From positions 1 to 34,872 of the forward strand of contig PPEA01000447.1 of the NCBI GenBank assembly GCA_002967005.1: a DNA stretch of 34,872 bases. Reading direction: 5' to 3'. The position numbers and the translations under genes are program-made. Numbering within the stretch: position 1 is the stretch's first letter; each line of letters begins with the position of its first letter. Origin of the DNA: Mycobacterium talmoniae. GTDB lineage: Bacteria; Actinomycetota; Actinomycetes; Mycobacteriales; Mycobacteriaceae. Of this stretch, positions 1 through 8,281 are shown piece after piece. The notes under the pieces were generated by a model. The model did not search any database and was not told the DNA's origin. It was given only the letters and a program-made list of their open reading frames with translations.

Positions 1-1078
1 CGCCCGCCACGCCCTCACCCGGACCACCCCTACCCCCCGCAACTACCCCGAGCTCGCCGCCGCGGTCGCAGCCGGACACCTCGGCGACGACCACATCACC
101 GCCATCACCAAAGCCCTCGACCACCTCCCGACCACCACCAACCCCCGACCAACGCGACACCGCCCAACACGCCCTGGTCGGCCACGCCAAACACCAAGAC
201 GCCCCCTTCGTGACCGCCGTCGGCAACGCCATCCGCGACGTCCTCAACCCCGACGGCGACTACACCGACGACGACCGCGCACGCCGGCGCAGCCTCACCC
301 TGGGCCCACAAGGCCCCGACGGCATGAGCCGGCTCACCGGCTGCCTCGACCCCGAAACCCGCGCCTACCTCGAAGCCATCTTCGCCGCCGTACGCCCCGG
401 CCACCACCAACCCAACACCCCCAACAGATGGCGCCCAACCCCCGCGACCTGCGCACCGCCGCACAACGCCGCCACGACGCCCTCAAACTCGCGCTACGCC
501 ACGCCCTGCAAACCCAAGGCTTAGGCACCCACCGCGGCATACCGCTCACCGTCATCGCCACCACCACCCTGGCCGACCTCAACCAAGCCATCCACGCCAC
601 GACCGACCCGAAGATCCCCATGCCACCCCCGGCCCGCACCGGCGGGGGTTCGCGGCTGCCCATGCACGACCTGATCCGCATGGCCGCCAACTCCATCCAC
701 TACCTCGCCGTATTCGACAACCACTCCCACCGCCCGCTCTACCTCGGCCGCAGCCGCCGCATCGCCACCCTCGACCAACGCATCATCTGCTACGCCCGGG
801 ATCGCGGCTGCACCCGACCCAACTGCACCCAACCCGGCTACCACTGCGAAGTCCACCACGCCAACGACTGGAGCAAAGGCGGCCGCACCAACGCCGACGA
901 ACTGCACTTCGCCTGCGGCGGCGACCACACCGGCGCCACCAACGGCCACTACACCACCACCATCACCAACACCGGCCGCCTCGCCTGGACCGACGGCACC
1001 ACCCCACCAGAAATCAACCACCTCCACCACCCCGAAGAACTCCTCCACAACAACGACGACGACGAAGACGACCCCTAG
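1..1078 (+). pseudogene. 13E12 repeat family (DUF222) HNH endonuclease, 5' cut, two frameshifts
   Basis: The coding sense runs from the window edge in frame 2 (about 2-145), continues in frame 3 (about 147-420) and returns to frame 2 (about 428-1078). Together these parts read as a DUF222 domain followed by an HNH nuclease domain. The HNH part (nucleotides about 790-950) shows CEVHHANDW, a later N, and CGGDH: paired metal-binding Cys/His and the HH of the catalytic centre. The first shift fits one extra C in the C run at 142-146. The second, near 415-440, fits one lost base. The N-terminus lies outside the window. 13E12 genes are multicopy in mycobacteria and some are LexA-regulated in M. tuberculosis. 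The HNH domain is intact, but the protein could not be made in one frame as read. Sequence error is an alternative to real decay. Confidence 0.8.
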
Positions 1079-1083
1079 CCGCG

Positions 1084-1362
1084 TTACAGCCGGCGAAACT
1101 CGTTTTCGTGCAAGACGACTCCGGTGCGCGGCCGGGCGCAGTCGCGGTTGCGGCAGGTCAGCGCGATCATGTAGGCGTCGGTGTCTTCGTCGAGGAACAG
1201 GAACCCGAGATACAGCGCGGCGCCGACCTCGAATTCCGTACCGCCGCAGCTGTCGCAGTGTCCCCTTTTCGCGGCGATCTGGTCGAGGACGCGGTGCCGC
1301 TCAGGCGAATCCAGCTCGATGAGCTCGGGACGAACCATCACCTCGTCGGGCACGGGCGGCAT
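1084..1362 (-). CDS. Small zinc-ribbon protein, last gene of molybdopterin oxidoreductase operon
   Basis: A 92-residue protein beginning MPPVPDEVMVRPELIEL. It has two Cys pairs, CDSCGG near residue 35 and CRNRDC near residue 73, which probably bind one zinc ion. I do not recognise a named family. The ATG at 1362 is chosen because it sits one base after the stop of the molybdopterin gene (TGA G ATG) and has GGAG about eight bases upstream, inside the end of that gene. This arrangement indicates translational coupling. A longer reading frame to 1521 only overlaps the upstream gene. Inference: an accessory or assembly factor for the oxidoreductase. Confidence 0.75.
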   Translation of the reverse strand: MPPVPDEVMVRPELIELDSPERHRVLDQIAAKRGHCDSCGGTEFEVGAALYLGFLFLDEDTDAYMIALTCRNRDCARPRTGVVLHENEFRRL

Positions 1363-1363
1363 C

Positions 1364-2854
1364 TCAGATCTCCACGTCCTTGTCGTAGTGGATGTTGTCT
1401 TCCCGCCAGCCGCCCAAGCCGTGGCCGATGCCGGCGAAGTCGTTGACCAACTCGATCTGGTTGATCCATTTGGCCATCTTGAAGCCCACCTGGGTTTCCA
1501 CCCGCAGCCGCAGCGGCGCACCGTGTTTGATCGGCAGCGGCCGGCCGTTCATCTCGTAGGCCAAGATGGTCTGCGGCTTATGGGCGAGTTCGAGATCCAT
1601 CACTTCGTAGAACTGTCCCGTCCCGTCCGCGCTGGGTTCGTCGCGGCCGCAGTCCTGCATGGTCAAAAAGCAGATGTAGCGTGCCTGCGGCAGCGGTCGC
1701 ACCTCGGCCAACAGCCGACTCAGATGGATCCCGCTCCACTCCCCGATGCTGCTCCAGCCCTGCACGCAGTTGTGCAGGACACGCTGGCTCTGTGGTTCGC
1801 CCAGCGCCCGCAGCGCCGACAGATCCAAAGTGACCGGGTTTTCCACCAGGCCGCCGACCCGCAGCCGCCAGTCGACGAAGTTGTGCACCGCCATCACCTT
1901 GTACTCGGTGGTGCAGGGCGGTTTGCCGTTGACCCGATGCTCCTCGGACAGCCTGCGGGCCGGGTAGTTCTGCCGGGAGTTCAACGGCCGCAACAGCACC
2001 AGCCGTGCCCCGGTGACGATCCACCCGAGGATGCGGCGCACCTGCACGGGTCGGCGCAGGCTCCACTGGGTGGCGGCCACGTGGATGGCGATCACCGCGC
2101 CGATGATCAGCAGCGACAGCGTCGTCGCCCAATAGATGTTGCGGACCGAGCCGAAGATCATCAACGCGGTCAGCTGCCCCCAGCTCCAGAAGAAGATCAT
2201 CGACAGGTGGATCACGATGAACACCAAAAACGCCACCAGGCCCAGGAAATGCAGGCTGCGCGCCCATTGCCGGCCACCCCACATCCGCACATACCAGGGG
2301 AACCGGGCCTCGATCGCCGGTGATTGCGCGGCCCCGGTCAGGATCATGAACGGCGCGAGCACGAAGACCACCCCGGCGTAGGCCAGCTTCTGCACCGCGT
2401 CCAACGGTTCTCCGGGCAGCAGCGGCGGCAGGTTGAACGTCATGTAGGTAACGATGTCGTTCCACGCCTCCGAGAAGATGGACCACGAATACGGCCAGTA
2501 CCGGTGCCACTGCCCGGTGGCGAATAACAGGATGTAGTAGGACAATCCGACCAGGATCCAGCCGATCACCGCGAAGAAGTGCCAGTGCCGCCCCATGCCC
2601 AGTTTCTTGTGGCCGGGCAACGCGACCAGTGAACTGTAGTGCTCCTCTTCATCGAGGGTGTCGTAGATCTTGTCGGTCGGCATCACCTTGGGGGTGAACC
2701 GCGCCCACTCGGTGCCCGGCTTGCTGTCCTCGTTCCAGTACAGCTTGGGGTGCGTGCCGAGGATCTCAATTCCGCTGCGGATGACCAGCGTGACGAACAG
2801 CAGATTGAGCCAGTGATCCACCCGCAGCCATACCGGGTAGTCCAGCGTTGTCAT
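1364..2854 (-). CDS. Cytochrome b561-like / molybdopterin-binding oxidoreductase fusion
   Basis: 496 residues. The N-terminal ~260 residues hold several membrane helices with His residues (VDHWLNLLF, HWHFFAVIG, HFLGLVAFLVFIVIHLSM), like the dihaem b-type subunit of formate dehydrogenase or thiosulfate reductase. The C-terminal ~200 residues form a sulfite-oxidase-type molybdopterin domain with HNCVQGWSSIGEWSG; Cys363 is the expected molybdenum ligand. Inference: electrons from the molybdenum site pass through the fused haem domain to or from the quinone pool. The substrate is unknown. The ATG at 2854 follows the upstream stop as TGA G ATG. The longer frame to 2971 would overlap that gene and has no domain content. 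Confidence 0.85.
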   Translation of the reverse strand: MTTLDYPVWLRVDHWLNLLFVTLVIRSGIEILGTHPKLYWNEDSKPGTEWARFTPKVMPTDKIYDTLDEEEHYSSLVALPGHKKLGMGRHWHFFAVIGWILVGLSYYILLFATGQWHRYWPYSWSIFSEAWNDIVTYMTFNLPPLLPGEPLDAVQKLAYAGVVFVLAPFMILTGAAQSPAIEARFPWYVRMWGGRQWARSLHFLGLVAFLVFIVIHLSMIFFWSWGQLTALMIFGSVRNIYWATTLSLLIIGAVIAIHVAATQWSLRRPVQVRRILGWIVTGARLVLLRPLNSRQNYPARRLSEEHRVNGKPPCTTEYKVMAVHNFVDWRLRVGGLVENPVTLDLSALRALGEPQSQRVLHNCVQGWSSIGEWSGIHLSRLLAEVRPLPQARYICFLTMQDCGRDEPSADGTGQFYEVMDLELAHKPQTILAYEMNGRPLPIKHGAPLRLRVETQVGFKMAKWINQIELVNDFAGIGHGLGGWREDNIHYDKDVEI

Positions 2855-2855
2855 C

Positions 2856-3362
2856 TCAGTCCCGCCAGTTCTGCCGTTGCGGATAGGCGACATTGATGCC
2901 GGACAGCACCGTCGCGTGCAGTCCGATGAAGGCCGCCGCGAATGCCATGGCGAATGTTCCCGCGGCGACATCCCAGCGGCCGGTCAGCGCGCCGAGCGCC
3001 GGCAGCGCCACGAACCGGCTGATCAGGTAGATGCCCAGAAAGACCAGGCAGACCAGGCTGCCCAAGTACCAGCCACCGCTCCTCCCCCACGCCGTCGCCG
3101 CGGCGGCCACCAGGCAGCCGGCGGCCAATACCGCGGCGTAGACGACGAAGTAGGCCGGTAACGCCGGCTGGGTGGCCAGCAGGTAACCGTGCAGCGCGAC
3201 GATCGCCAACAACAGCGTGCCCCCCACGGCGGTCACGGTCCGCGGCAGATTGAAGGCCACCCACCCGTTGAGCGTCAGCAGCGGCGACGACCAGAGGCGC
3301 CGCCACCCTCGGATGACCAATGTGCCCACCAGAGCTAAATACCCCGGCCCCGGTGGCAACAA
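2856..3362 (-). CDS. Small integral membrane protein upstream of molybdopterin oxidoreductase
   Basis: About 168 residues with four or five hydrophobic segments (for example TAVGGTLLLAIVALHGYLL and LVCLVFLGIYLISRFVALP). It is the first gene of the three-gene minus-strand operon, and its TGA abuts the ATG of the molybdopterin gene. The start is uncertain: TTG at 3362 gives the longest form, while GTG and TTG codons about 11 and 14 residues later are also possible. The gene is divergent from the enolase-superfamily gene at 3419. No family is recognised; a membrane anchor or subunit of the oxidoreductase is likely from context only. Confidence 0.65.
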   Translation of the reverse strand: MLPPGPGYLALVGTLVIRGWRRLWSSPLLTLNGWVAFNLPRTVTAVGGTLLLAIVALHGYLLATQPALPAYFVVYAAVLAAGCLVAAAATAWGRSGGWYLGSLVCLVFLGIYLISRFVALPALGALTGRWDVAAGTFAMAFAAAFIGLHATVLSGINVAYPQRQNWRD

Positions 3363-3418
3363 ACGCGCCGCGGTCGCGGCCAGGTATACGTGCTGCGCTG
3401 CGCGGGTAGTCCGCGACC

Positions 3419-4531
3419 ATGACGATCACCGCGGGCGCACCCGTTCCCGTCGACGCCGTCGAGGCGGCGGCCTACACGATTCCCACCGACGCCCCGGAAT
3501 CCGACGGCACCCTGGCGTGGGATTCGACCACGCTGGTGCTGGCCACCGTCCGTGCCGGCGGCGCCACCGGGATCGGCTACACCTACGCGGGTACCGCGGT
3601 GGCGACCGTCATCCGCGACAAGCTGGCCGGCGTCGTCACCAGGCAGGATGCGCTGCAGCCGCCGGCCCGATGGGCGCAGATGCTGCACGCGGTCCGCAAC
3701 CTGGGTCGGCCCGGAGTGGTCGCCCAGGCGATCGCCGCGGTCGACATCGCGTTGTGGGACTTACGGTCCCGGCTGCTCGGTGAGCCGTTGGTGGTGGCGC
3801 TGGGCGCGGTCCACGAGAGCACCCCGATCTACGGCAGCGGCGGGTTCACCTCCTACGACAACGACGCCCTCCGGGAGCAACTGACCGGCTGGGTGTCCGC
3901 GGGGATCCCCCGCATCAAGATCAAAGTCGGCCGCCATCCCGACGTCGACACCGCCCGGCTCGGGGCCGCGCGGGCGGCCATCGGCTCGGGCACCGAGTTG
4001 TACGTCGACGCCAACGGCGCCTACAGCCGCAAACAGGCGCGGCTGTGGGCGCACCGCTTCACCGACCACGACGTCCGGTGGTTCGAGGAGCCGGTGAGCT
4101 CCGATGACCTGGAGGGCCTGCACCAGCTGTGCCAGCACGGTCCCGCGGGGATGGATATCGCCGCCGGCGAGTACGGCTACGACCTGCCCTACTTTCAGCG
4201 GATGCTGGACGCGGGCGCGGTGGACTGCCTGCAGGTCGACGTCACCCGGTGCCTCGGGATCACCGGGGTGCTGCGGGTGGCCGCGCTGTGCGACGCCCGC
4301 AGCCTGGATGTGTCTTTGCACTGCGCCCCGCAGATCAGCGCACACGTCGGCGCCGCGGTGTGGCATCTGCGGCACCTGGAGTACTTCCATGACCACGTCC
4401 GGATCGAGGGCATGGCGTTCGACGGCGTTCTTGATCCGCGACCCGGCGGGGTGCTGCGCCCGGACCGCAGCGCGCCTGGTCACGGTTTGAGCGTCAAGCG
4501 CGCCGACCTCGACCGGTTCCGGGTGAGCTAG
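3419..4531 (+). CDS. Mandelate racemase / muconate-lactonizing enzyme family protein
   Basis: 370 residues, the normal length for the enolase superfamily. Visible motifs: K-x-K at residues 167-169 (KIKVG), metal ligands Asp197 (YVDANG), Glu223 (WFEEPV) and Glu251 (AAGEYG), Asp274 (LQVDVT) and a late His301 (SLHCAPQIS). This set fits the mandelate-racemase-like or sugar-acid-dehydratase branch, which abstracts a proton next to a carboxylate, more than the muconate cycloisomerase branch. The exact substrate cannot be told. The ATG at 3419 is divergent from the membrane protein at 3362, leaving 56 bases for both promoters. Confidence 0.85.
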   Translation: MTITAGAPVPVDAVEAAAYTIPTDAPESDGTLAWDSTTLVLATVRAGGATGIGYTYAGTAVATVIRDKLAGVVTRQDALQPPARWAQMLHAVRNLGRPGVVAQAIAAVDIALWDLRSRLLGEPLVVALGAVHESTPIYGSGGFTSYDNDALREQLTGWVSAGIPRIKIKVGRHPDVDTARLGAARAAIGSGTELYVDANGAYSRKQARLWAHRFTDHDVRWFEEPVSSDDLEGLHQLCQHGPAGMDIAAGEYGYDLPYFQRMLDAGAVDCLQVDVTRCLGITGVLRVAALCDARSLDVSLHCAPQISAHVGAAVWHLRHLEYFHDHVRIEGMAFDGVLDPRPGGVLRPDRSAPGHGLSVKRADLDRFRVS

Positions 4532-4821
4532 GGCGTGTCGCGAGGACGGCGACGACGGCGGTGTGCGGTGGCCGCTGGCGACGACTTTTTCGTCGCTGCC
4601 GCAACCGGTGGAGGGTTATTACCCATCTCTGCCGTCTTGGGATACTACAGCCCCCGGTTGTGCTTAACTTATGGGTGGTTAACGGCAGGCACGGGCGTTC
4701 AGCAGCAAGCGTCGGTCTGGTAGGCCGCTTCCGGCACAACCCCGACAATGGCGATGTCAGGGTGTACCCGCTTGGCATCGTCAGACCGTGGCGTTGACCG
4801 CTAGCTAACTGAATCCACGAG
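4532..4821. other. Non-coding stretch upstream of PAS-ANTAR gene
   Basis: About 290 bases without a convincing gene. Short open frames here have no domain content or good ribosome site. The part around 4600-4720 is less GC-rich than its surroundings. I see no clear terminator or repeat. Its right edge meets the SigF-type promoter at 4822. Confidence 0.5.
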
Positions 4822-4847
4822 GGTCTCTGGGCGCGAGAAGGCGGGTA
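4822..4847 (+). promoter_or_regulatory. Putative SigF-type promoter before PAS-ANTAR gene
   Basis: GGTCT-N15-GGGTAC. The -10 matches the mycobacterial SigF type GGGTA and the -35 has one mismatch to GGTTT. The expected transcription start falls at about 4854, on the annotated GTG, so the true start codon may lie downstream. Confidence 0.4.
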
Positions 4848-4852
4848 CGCGG

Positions 4853-5521
4853 GTGGTCGGGGATGTCGATGCTCAGTTCGGCGAGCACACCGGTGGCGAC
4901 GCCGGGGGTCAGAGCGGCCTGGATCTGGTCGTCGGCCAGGGTGAACCGCAACGGGTGGGCCGGTTCCGCTACTTTCTCGACGGCCAACGCTGGGAGTGGT
5001 CGGACGCGGTAGCCCGCATGCACGGCTACGAACCAGGAGCCGTGCAGCCGACCACCGAGTTGCTGCTGCAGCACAAGCACCCCGAGGACCGGCCGCAGGT
5101 GGCGGCCGTGTTGGACCGGGTCGGGCACGGCGAACCGTTCAGCAGCCGACACCGCATCATCGACACCGGCGGCCGCACCCACTGGGTGATCGTCGTGGGC
5201 GATCGCATGCTCGACGACACCGGCACCGTGATCGGCACCGCCGGCTTCTACACCGACGTCACCGAGGCCTTGCAGTCCGACGTCAGCACCGCCGTCTCCG
5301 AGGTCGCCGAATCCCGCGCGATCATCGAACAGGCCAAGGGCGTGCTGATGGTCGCCTACCGCATCTCCGCCGACCGGGCCTTCGACATCTTGGTGTGGCG
5401 CTCCCAAGAGACCAACGTCAAGGTTCGCGACCTGGCCGGCCGTTTCCTGTCCGCCCTATCCGGCAAGCTGCCGCCGGACGTGCTCTCCGACATCGACCAC
5501 ACCCTGCTCACCCTGGAATAA
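4853..5521 (+). CDS. PAS and ANTAR domain protein (putative RNA-binding antiterminator)
   Basis: 222 residues from a GTG start. A PAS fold occupies about residues 35-140 (FRYFLDGQRWEWSDAV and MHGYEPGAV mark the PAS_3 type). An ANTAR domain follows at about 150-212, with the characteristic ESRAIIEQAKGVLMVAYRISADRAFDIL. ANTAR proteins bind paired stem-loops in nascent RNA and stop termination; here the PAS domain would sense the signal. The start is uncertain: AAGGCGGG lies before GTG 4853, but a SigF-type promoter overlaps that spot, and a GTG about 35 residues in (VGRFRYF) would still keep both domains. Confidence 0.8.
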   Translation: MVGDVDAQFGEHTGGDAGGQSGLDLVVGQGEPQRVGRFRYFLDGQRWEWSDAVARMHGYEPGAVQPTTELLLQHKHPEDRPQVAAVLDRVGHGEPFSSRHRIIDTGGRTHWVIVVGDRMLDDTGTVIGTAGFYTDVTEALQSDVSTAVSEVAESRAIIEQAKGVLMVAYRISADRAFDILVWRSQETNVKVRDLAGRFLSALSGKLPPDVLSDIDHTLLTLE

Positions 5522-5522
5522 G

Positions 5523-5548
5523 GGTTACCTCCCCGCTGCTTGGGGTAC
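5523..5548 (+). promoter_or_regulatory. Putative SigF-type promoter before SDR gene
   Basis: GGTTA-N15-GGGTAC starts two bases after the PAS-ANTAR stop and 92 bases before the SDR start. It has the same -35 variant as the candidate rsbW-sigF promoter. Confidence 0.5.
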
Positions 5549-5639
5549 GCGCTGCCTAGCGCGAGCTCAAGCCTGCCAACGACGATCCGCAGAGCCCCAC
5601 GGTTCGCGCCCCGGCCGGTCGTGAATCAAGGAGCAGTCC

Positions 5640-6479
5640 ATGGGTTTTCCCGAGCAACAGCAAACCCCGCCCGGTGTCCAGGGGGACATGCGGCCGGTTC
5701 CGGACTGCGGCGAAACCAGCTATCGCGGGTCGGGCAAGCTGACCGGCAAGCGGGCGGTGATCACCGGCGGCGACAGCGGCATCGGTCGTGCCGTTGCGAT
5801 CGCGTTCGCGCGCGAAGGCGCCGATGTCCTGGTCTCCTATCTCGACGAGGATGACGATGCCCGCGACGTCGCCCGCTACGTCGAGGAAGCAGGCCGCAAA
5901 TGCGTGCTGGTCCGCGGTGACTTGTCCAAGCCGGCGCACTGCCGGGAGGTGATCGACCGCGCCGCGCAGGAGTTCGGCGGCGTCGACGTGCTGGTCAACA
6001 ACGCGGCCTTTCAGATGACGCACCACAGCCTCGAGGAGATCAGCGACGACGAGTGGGACTACACTTTCAACCTCAACATCGGGGCCTACTTCTACCTGGT
6101 GAAGGCGGCGCTACCGCATATGGGCTCCGGCGCGTCGATCATCGGCAGTTCCTCGGTCAACTCCGACTCCCCCAACCCCACGCTGGCGCCCTATGCCGCC
6201 ACCAAGGCGGCGATCGCGAACTTCTCAGCGAGCCTCGCTCAGTTGCTCGGTGACAAAGGAATTCGGGTCAACAGTGTGGCGCCGGGCCCGATCTGGACCC
6301 CGCTGATCCCGTCGACGTTCCCGCCCGACGCCGTCGCGTCCTTCGGCGACAACGTGCCGTTGGGGCGTGCCGGCCAGCCGGCCGAGTTGGCGTCGATCTA
6401 TGTGCTGCTCGCCTCCGACGACGCCAGCTACATCTCCGGCGCGCGGGTGGCCGTCACCGGCGGCCGACCGATCCTGTGA
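5640..6479 (+). CDS. SDR family oxidoreductase
   Basis: 279 residues of the classical or extended short-chain dehydrogenase type. The coenzyme motif is TGGDSGIG near residue 42; the structural motif NNAA is near 120; the catalytic Ser is in IIGSSSV; and YAATK (Tyr-x-x-x-Lys) is near 183. The N-terminal extension with QQQTPPGVQGDM is typical of the YhxC/YhdG-like general-stress SDRs (Bacillus homologues are SigB targets). The ATG is preceded by AAGGAG. The substrate is unknown. The SigF-type promoter upstream suggests a stress role. Confidence 0.88.
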   Translation: MGFPEQQQTPPGVQGDMRPVPDCGETSYRGSGKLTGKRAVITGGDSGIGRAVAIAFAREGADVLVSYLDEDDDARDVARYVEEAGRKCVLVRGDLSKPAHCREVIDRAAQEFGGVDVLVNNAAFQMTHHSLEEISDDEWDYTFNLNIGAYFYLVKAALPHMGSGASIIGSSSVNSDSPNPTLAPYAATKAAIANFSASLAQLLGDKGIRVNSVAPGPIWTPLIPSTFPPDAVASFGDNVPLGRAGQPAELASIYVLLASDDASYISGARVAVTGGRPIL

Positions 6480-6517
6480 GGGTCTGAACTCCTAAGGCGG
6501 CGAGGATTCGGTGGGAT

Positions 6518-6543
6518 GGTTTCGCGGCAGTGGGTGCGGGTAT
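6518..6543 (+). promoter_or_regulatory. Putative SigF-type promoter, full consensus, before FAD oxidoreductase
   Basis: GGTTT-N15-GGGTAT matches the SigF consensus at both boxes. Transcription would begin near 6550, four bases before ATG 6554. The alternative GTG at 6530 lies inside the promoter and is therefore rejected. Confidence 0.7.
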
Positions 6544-6553
6544 CAGCCCAGTC

Positions 6554-7858
6554 ATGACGTCACTGTGGCAGGACACCCGAGCACCAGCGCCTCCAGTCCC
6601 CCGCTCCCTTGACGACGGCCCGTTGGCCGCCGATGTCATCGTCGCGGGTGCCGGGATCACCGGGCTGATGACCGCGGTCCTTTTGGCCCGCGCCGGCAAA
6701 GATGTGCTGGTGCTGGAGGCCCGCACCGTCGGCGCCTGCGCCACCGGCAACACCACCGGCAAAATCAGCTTGCTGCAGGCGAGTCACCTGTCGAAGATCC
6801 TGAGCAAACACGGCACAAAGCTGGCGAGCGCGTATGTGGCCGGCAACCGGGAAGGCCAGCAGTGGCTGCTGGAATATTGCCGGACGCACGGTGTGGCGGT
6901 GCAACGCGAAGATGCCTACACCTACGCCCAATCCGACAAAGGCGTCGGGTCTGCCCGTGCCGAGCTGGAGGCATGCCGGGCGGTCGGGCTCGCCGCCGAG
7001 TGGGCCGACGACGCCGACGTGCCCTTTCCCTACCACGGCGGCGTTCGGCTGCCCGAACAGGCCCAGTTTGATCCGATGGCGTTCCTGGACGCGTTGGTGC
7101 CCGAGCTGGTTGAGCGCGGCGGAAGGTTGGTCGAGCGCACCCGGGTGCGGCGGGTGTCCGCCAACGGCACGGGTCTGCGGGTGCACACCACCGACGCATC
7201 GGGGAACGAAGTCGCCGTGCGCGCTGACCAACTGGTGCTGGCCACCGGCATCCCAATCCTGGACCGCGGCGGTTATTTTGCGCGGGTAAAACCTAACCGG
7301 TCGTACTGTTTGGCCTTCGAGGTGCCCGGCGACGTCACCCGAGCGATGATGATCTCCACCGATTCGCCCACCCGATCGGTGCGCTACGCGCCGTTCGGCA
7401 AGGCGCAGCGACTGATCGTCGGCGGGGCCGGTCACACCGTCGGTCGCGAGCAGAACCCATCGCAGGCGCTGCAGGAACTGGCGTCGTGGACCCGAACGCA
7501 CTACCCGGGCGCGGTGCAGACTCACTTCTGGTCGGCGCAGGACTACATCCCGATCGACGAGCTGCCCTACGTCGGTCCCATCCTGCCGGGCAACGAGCAA
7601 GTCTTTGTTGCAACGGGATTCAACAAATGGGGGATGACGAACGGCGCGGCTGCCGCGTTGGCGTTGTCCGGTCGGATGCTGGGCGGGCGCATGGACTGGG
7701 CCGGAGCCTTCGCTAGCTGGAGCCCGCACGAGATCTCCGGGCTATCCACGGCAGCGCTGGCCAACCTGGAGGTCGGTATCAACTTGGCCCGAGGCTGGAT
7801 CACCCCGGCGCTGCGCACCGGCCGCGGCGGCCCGGGCGATGACGGCGGCGGGTGGTGA
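6554..7858 (+). CDS. FAD-dependent oxidoreductase (DAO family), Rieske partner in next frame
   Basis: 434 residues. An FAD-binding dinucleotide fold opens the protein: VIVAGAGITGLMTAVLLARAG with GxGxxG, followed by an acidic strand end LVLEAR. A TGNTTGKISLLQ segment and a C-terminal YVGPILPGNEQVFVATGFNKWG are typical of the DAO branch related to gamma-glutamylputrescine oxidase. In related proteins the same chain continues into a Rieske domain; here it stops at 7858 and the Rieske domain lies one frame over, overlapping by seven bases. Restoring one G in the run at 7849-7852 would fuse them. The promoter at 6518 fixes the ATG at 6554. Substrate unknown. Confidence 0.85.
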   Translation: MTSLWQDTRAPAPPVPRSLDDGPLAADVIVAGAGITGLMTAVLLARAGKDVLVLEARTVGACATGNTTGKISLLQASHLSKILSKHGTKLASAYVAGNREGQQWLLEYCRTHGVAVQREDAYTYAQSDKGVGSARAELEACRAVGLAAEWADDADVPFPYHGGVRLPEQAQFDPMAFLDALVPELVERGGRLVERTRVRRVSANGTGLRVHTTDASGNEVAVRADQLVLATGIPILDRGGYFARVKPNRSYCLAFEVPGDVTRAMMISTDSPTRSVRYAPFGKAQRLIVGGAGHTVGREQNPSQALQELASWTRTHYPGAVQTHFWSAQDYIPIDELPYVGPILPGNEQVFVATGFNKWGMTNGAAAALALSGRMLGGRMDWAGAFASWSPHEISGLSTAALANLEVGINLARGWITPALRTGRGGPGDDGGGW

Positions 7859-8088
7859 GCGGGCCCCCGTGGCGCTTGCAGGCCCGGTGCCGCGTCGATG
7901 GGACCGAGTACCGGGTGTCGCCGGTATGTCCGCACCTCGGCGGCATCGTGAATTGGAACGACGCCGACAAGGCGTGGGAGTGCCCGCTGCACGGATCGAG
8001 GTTCGCGCCCGATGGGACGCTGCTGGAAGGACCCGCCACCGACAATCTCAACGCCGACCACGCCGCCCCGGTGACGCGTATCGACTGA
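7852..8088 (+). CDS. Rieske [2Fe-2S] domain, split from FAD oxidoreductase
   Basis: A 78-residue frame with the two Rieske motifs CPHLGG (C-x-H) and CPLHGSRF (C-x-x-H), which give the Cys2His2 ligands of a 2Fe-2S cluster. It starts at GTG GTG within the last codons of the FAD gene (GTGGTGA overlap). Either it is translated separately by coupling, or it is the C-terminal domain of a single protein broken by one lost G. The fused form is the usual arrangement in relatives, so I favour the frameshift. It would pass electrons to or from the flavin. Confidence 0.75.
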   Translation: MVSGPPWRLQARCRVDGTEYRVSPVCPHLGGIVNWNDADKAWECPLHGSRFAPDGTLLEGPATDNLNADHAAPVTRID

Positions 8089-8233
8089 TCGGCCGGACTA
8101 GCGATGAAGGGCCGTAGCATGCCCTCGCCGCATCCCGCCAAGGCTCTTCGACCCGGTGGCATCCCAAACATCGACCTCGCTCCCTGTCGGGTCGCCGCAA
8201 AGAAGACTAGGCTGGTGAAACCCCGCGAAGACA

Positions 8234-8259
8234 GGTTGCCTGCGTACGCCGGTGGGTAA
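8234..8259 (+). promoter_or_regulatory. Putative SigF-type promoter of cheB operon
   Basis: GGTTG-N15-GGGTAA, with one mismatch in the -35. Transcription would start near 8266, sixteen bases before ATG 8282. The alternative GTG start at 8252 overlaps the -10 box and is therefore unlikely. Confidence 0.55.
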
Positions 8260-8281
8260 TCACCAAAAGGTGGCGAGCGCA

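Noticed and set aside
6530-6553. GTG start for the FAD oxidoreductase
   Set aside because: It lies inside the perfect SigF-type promoter, so it would not be in the transcript from that promoter.
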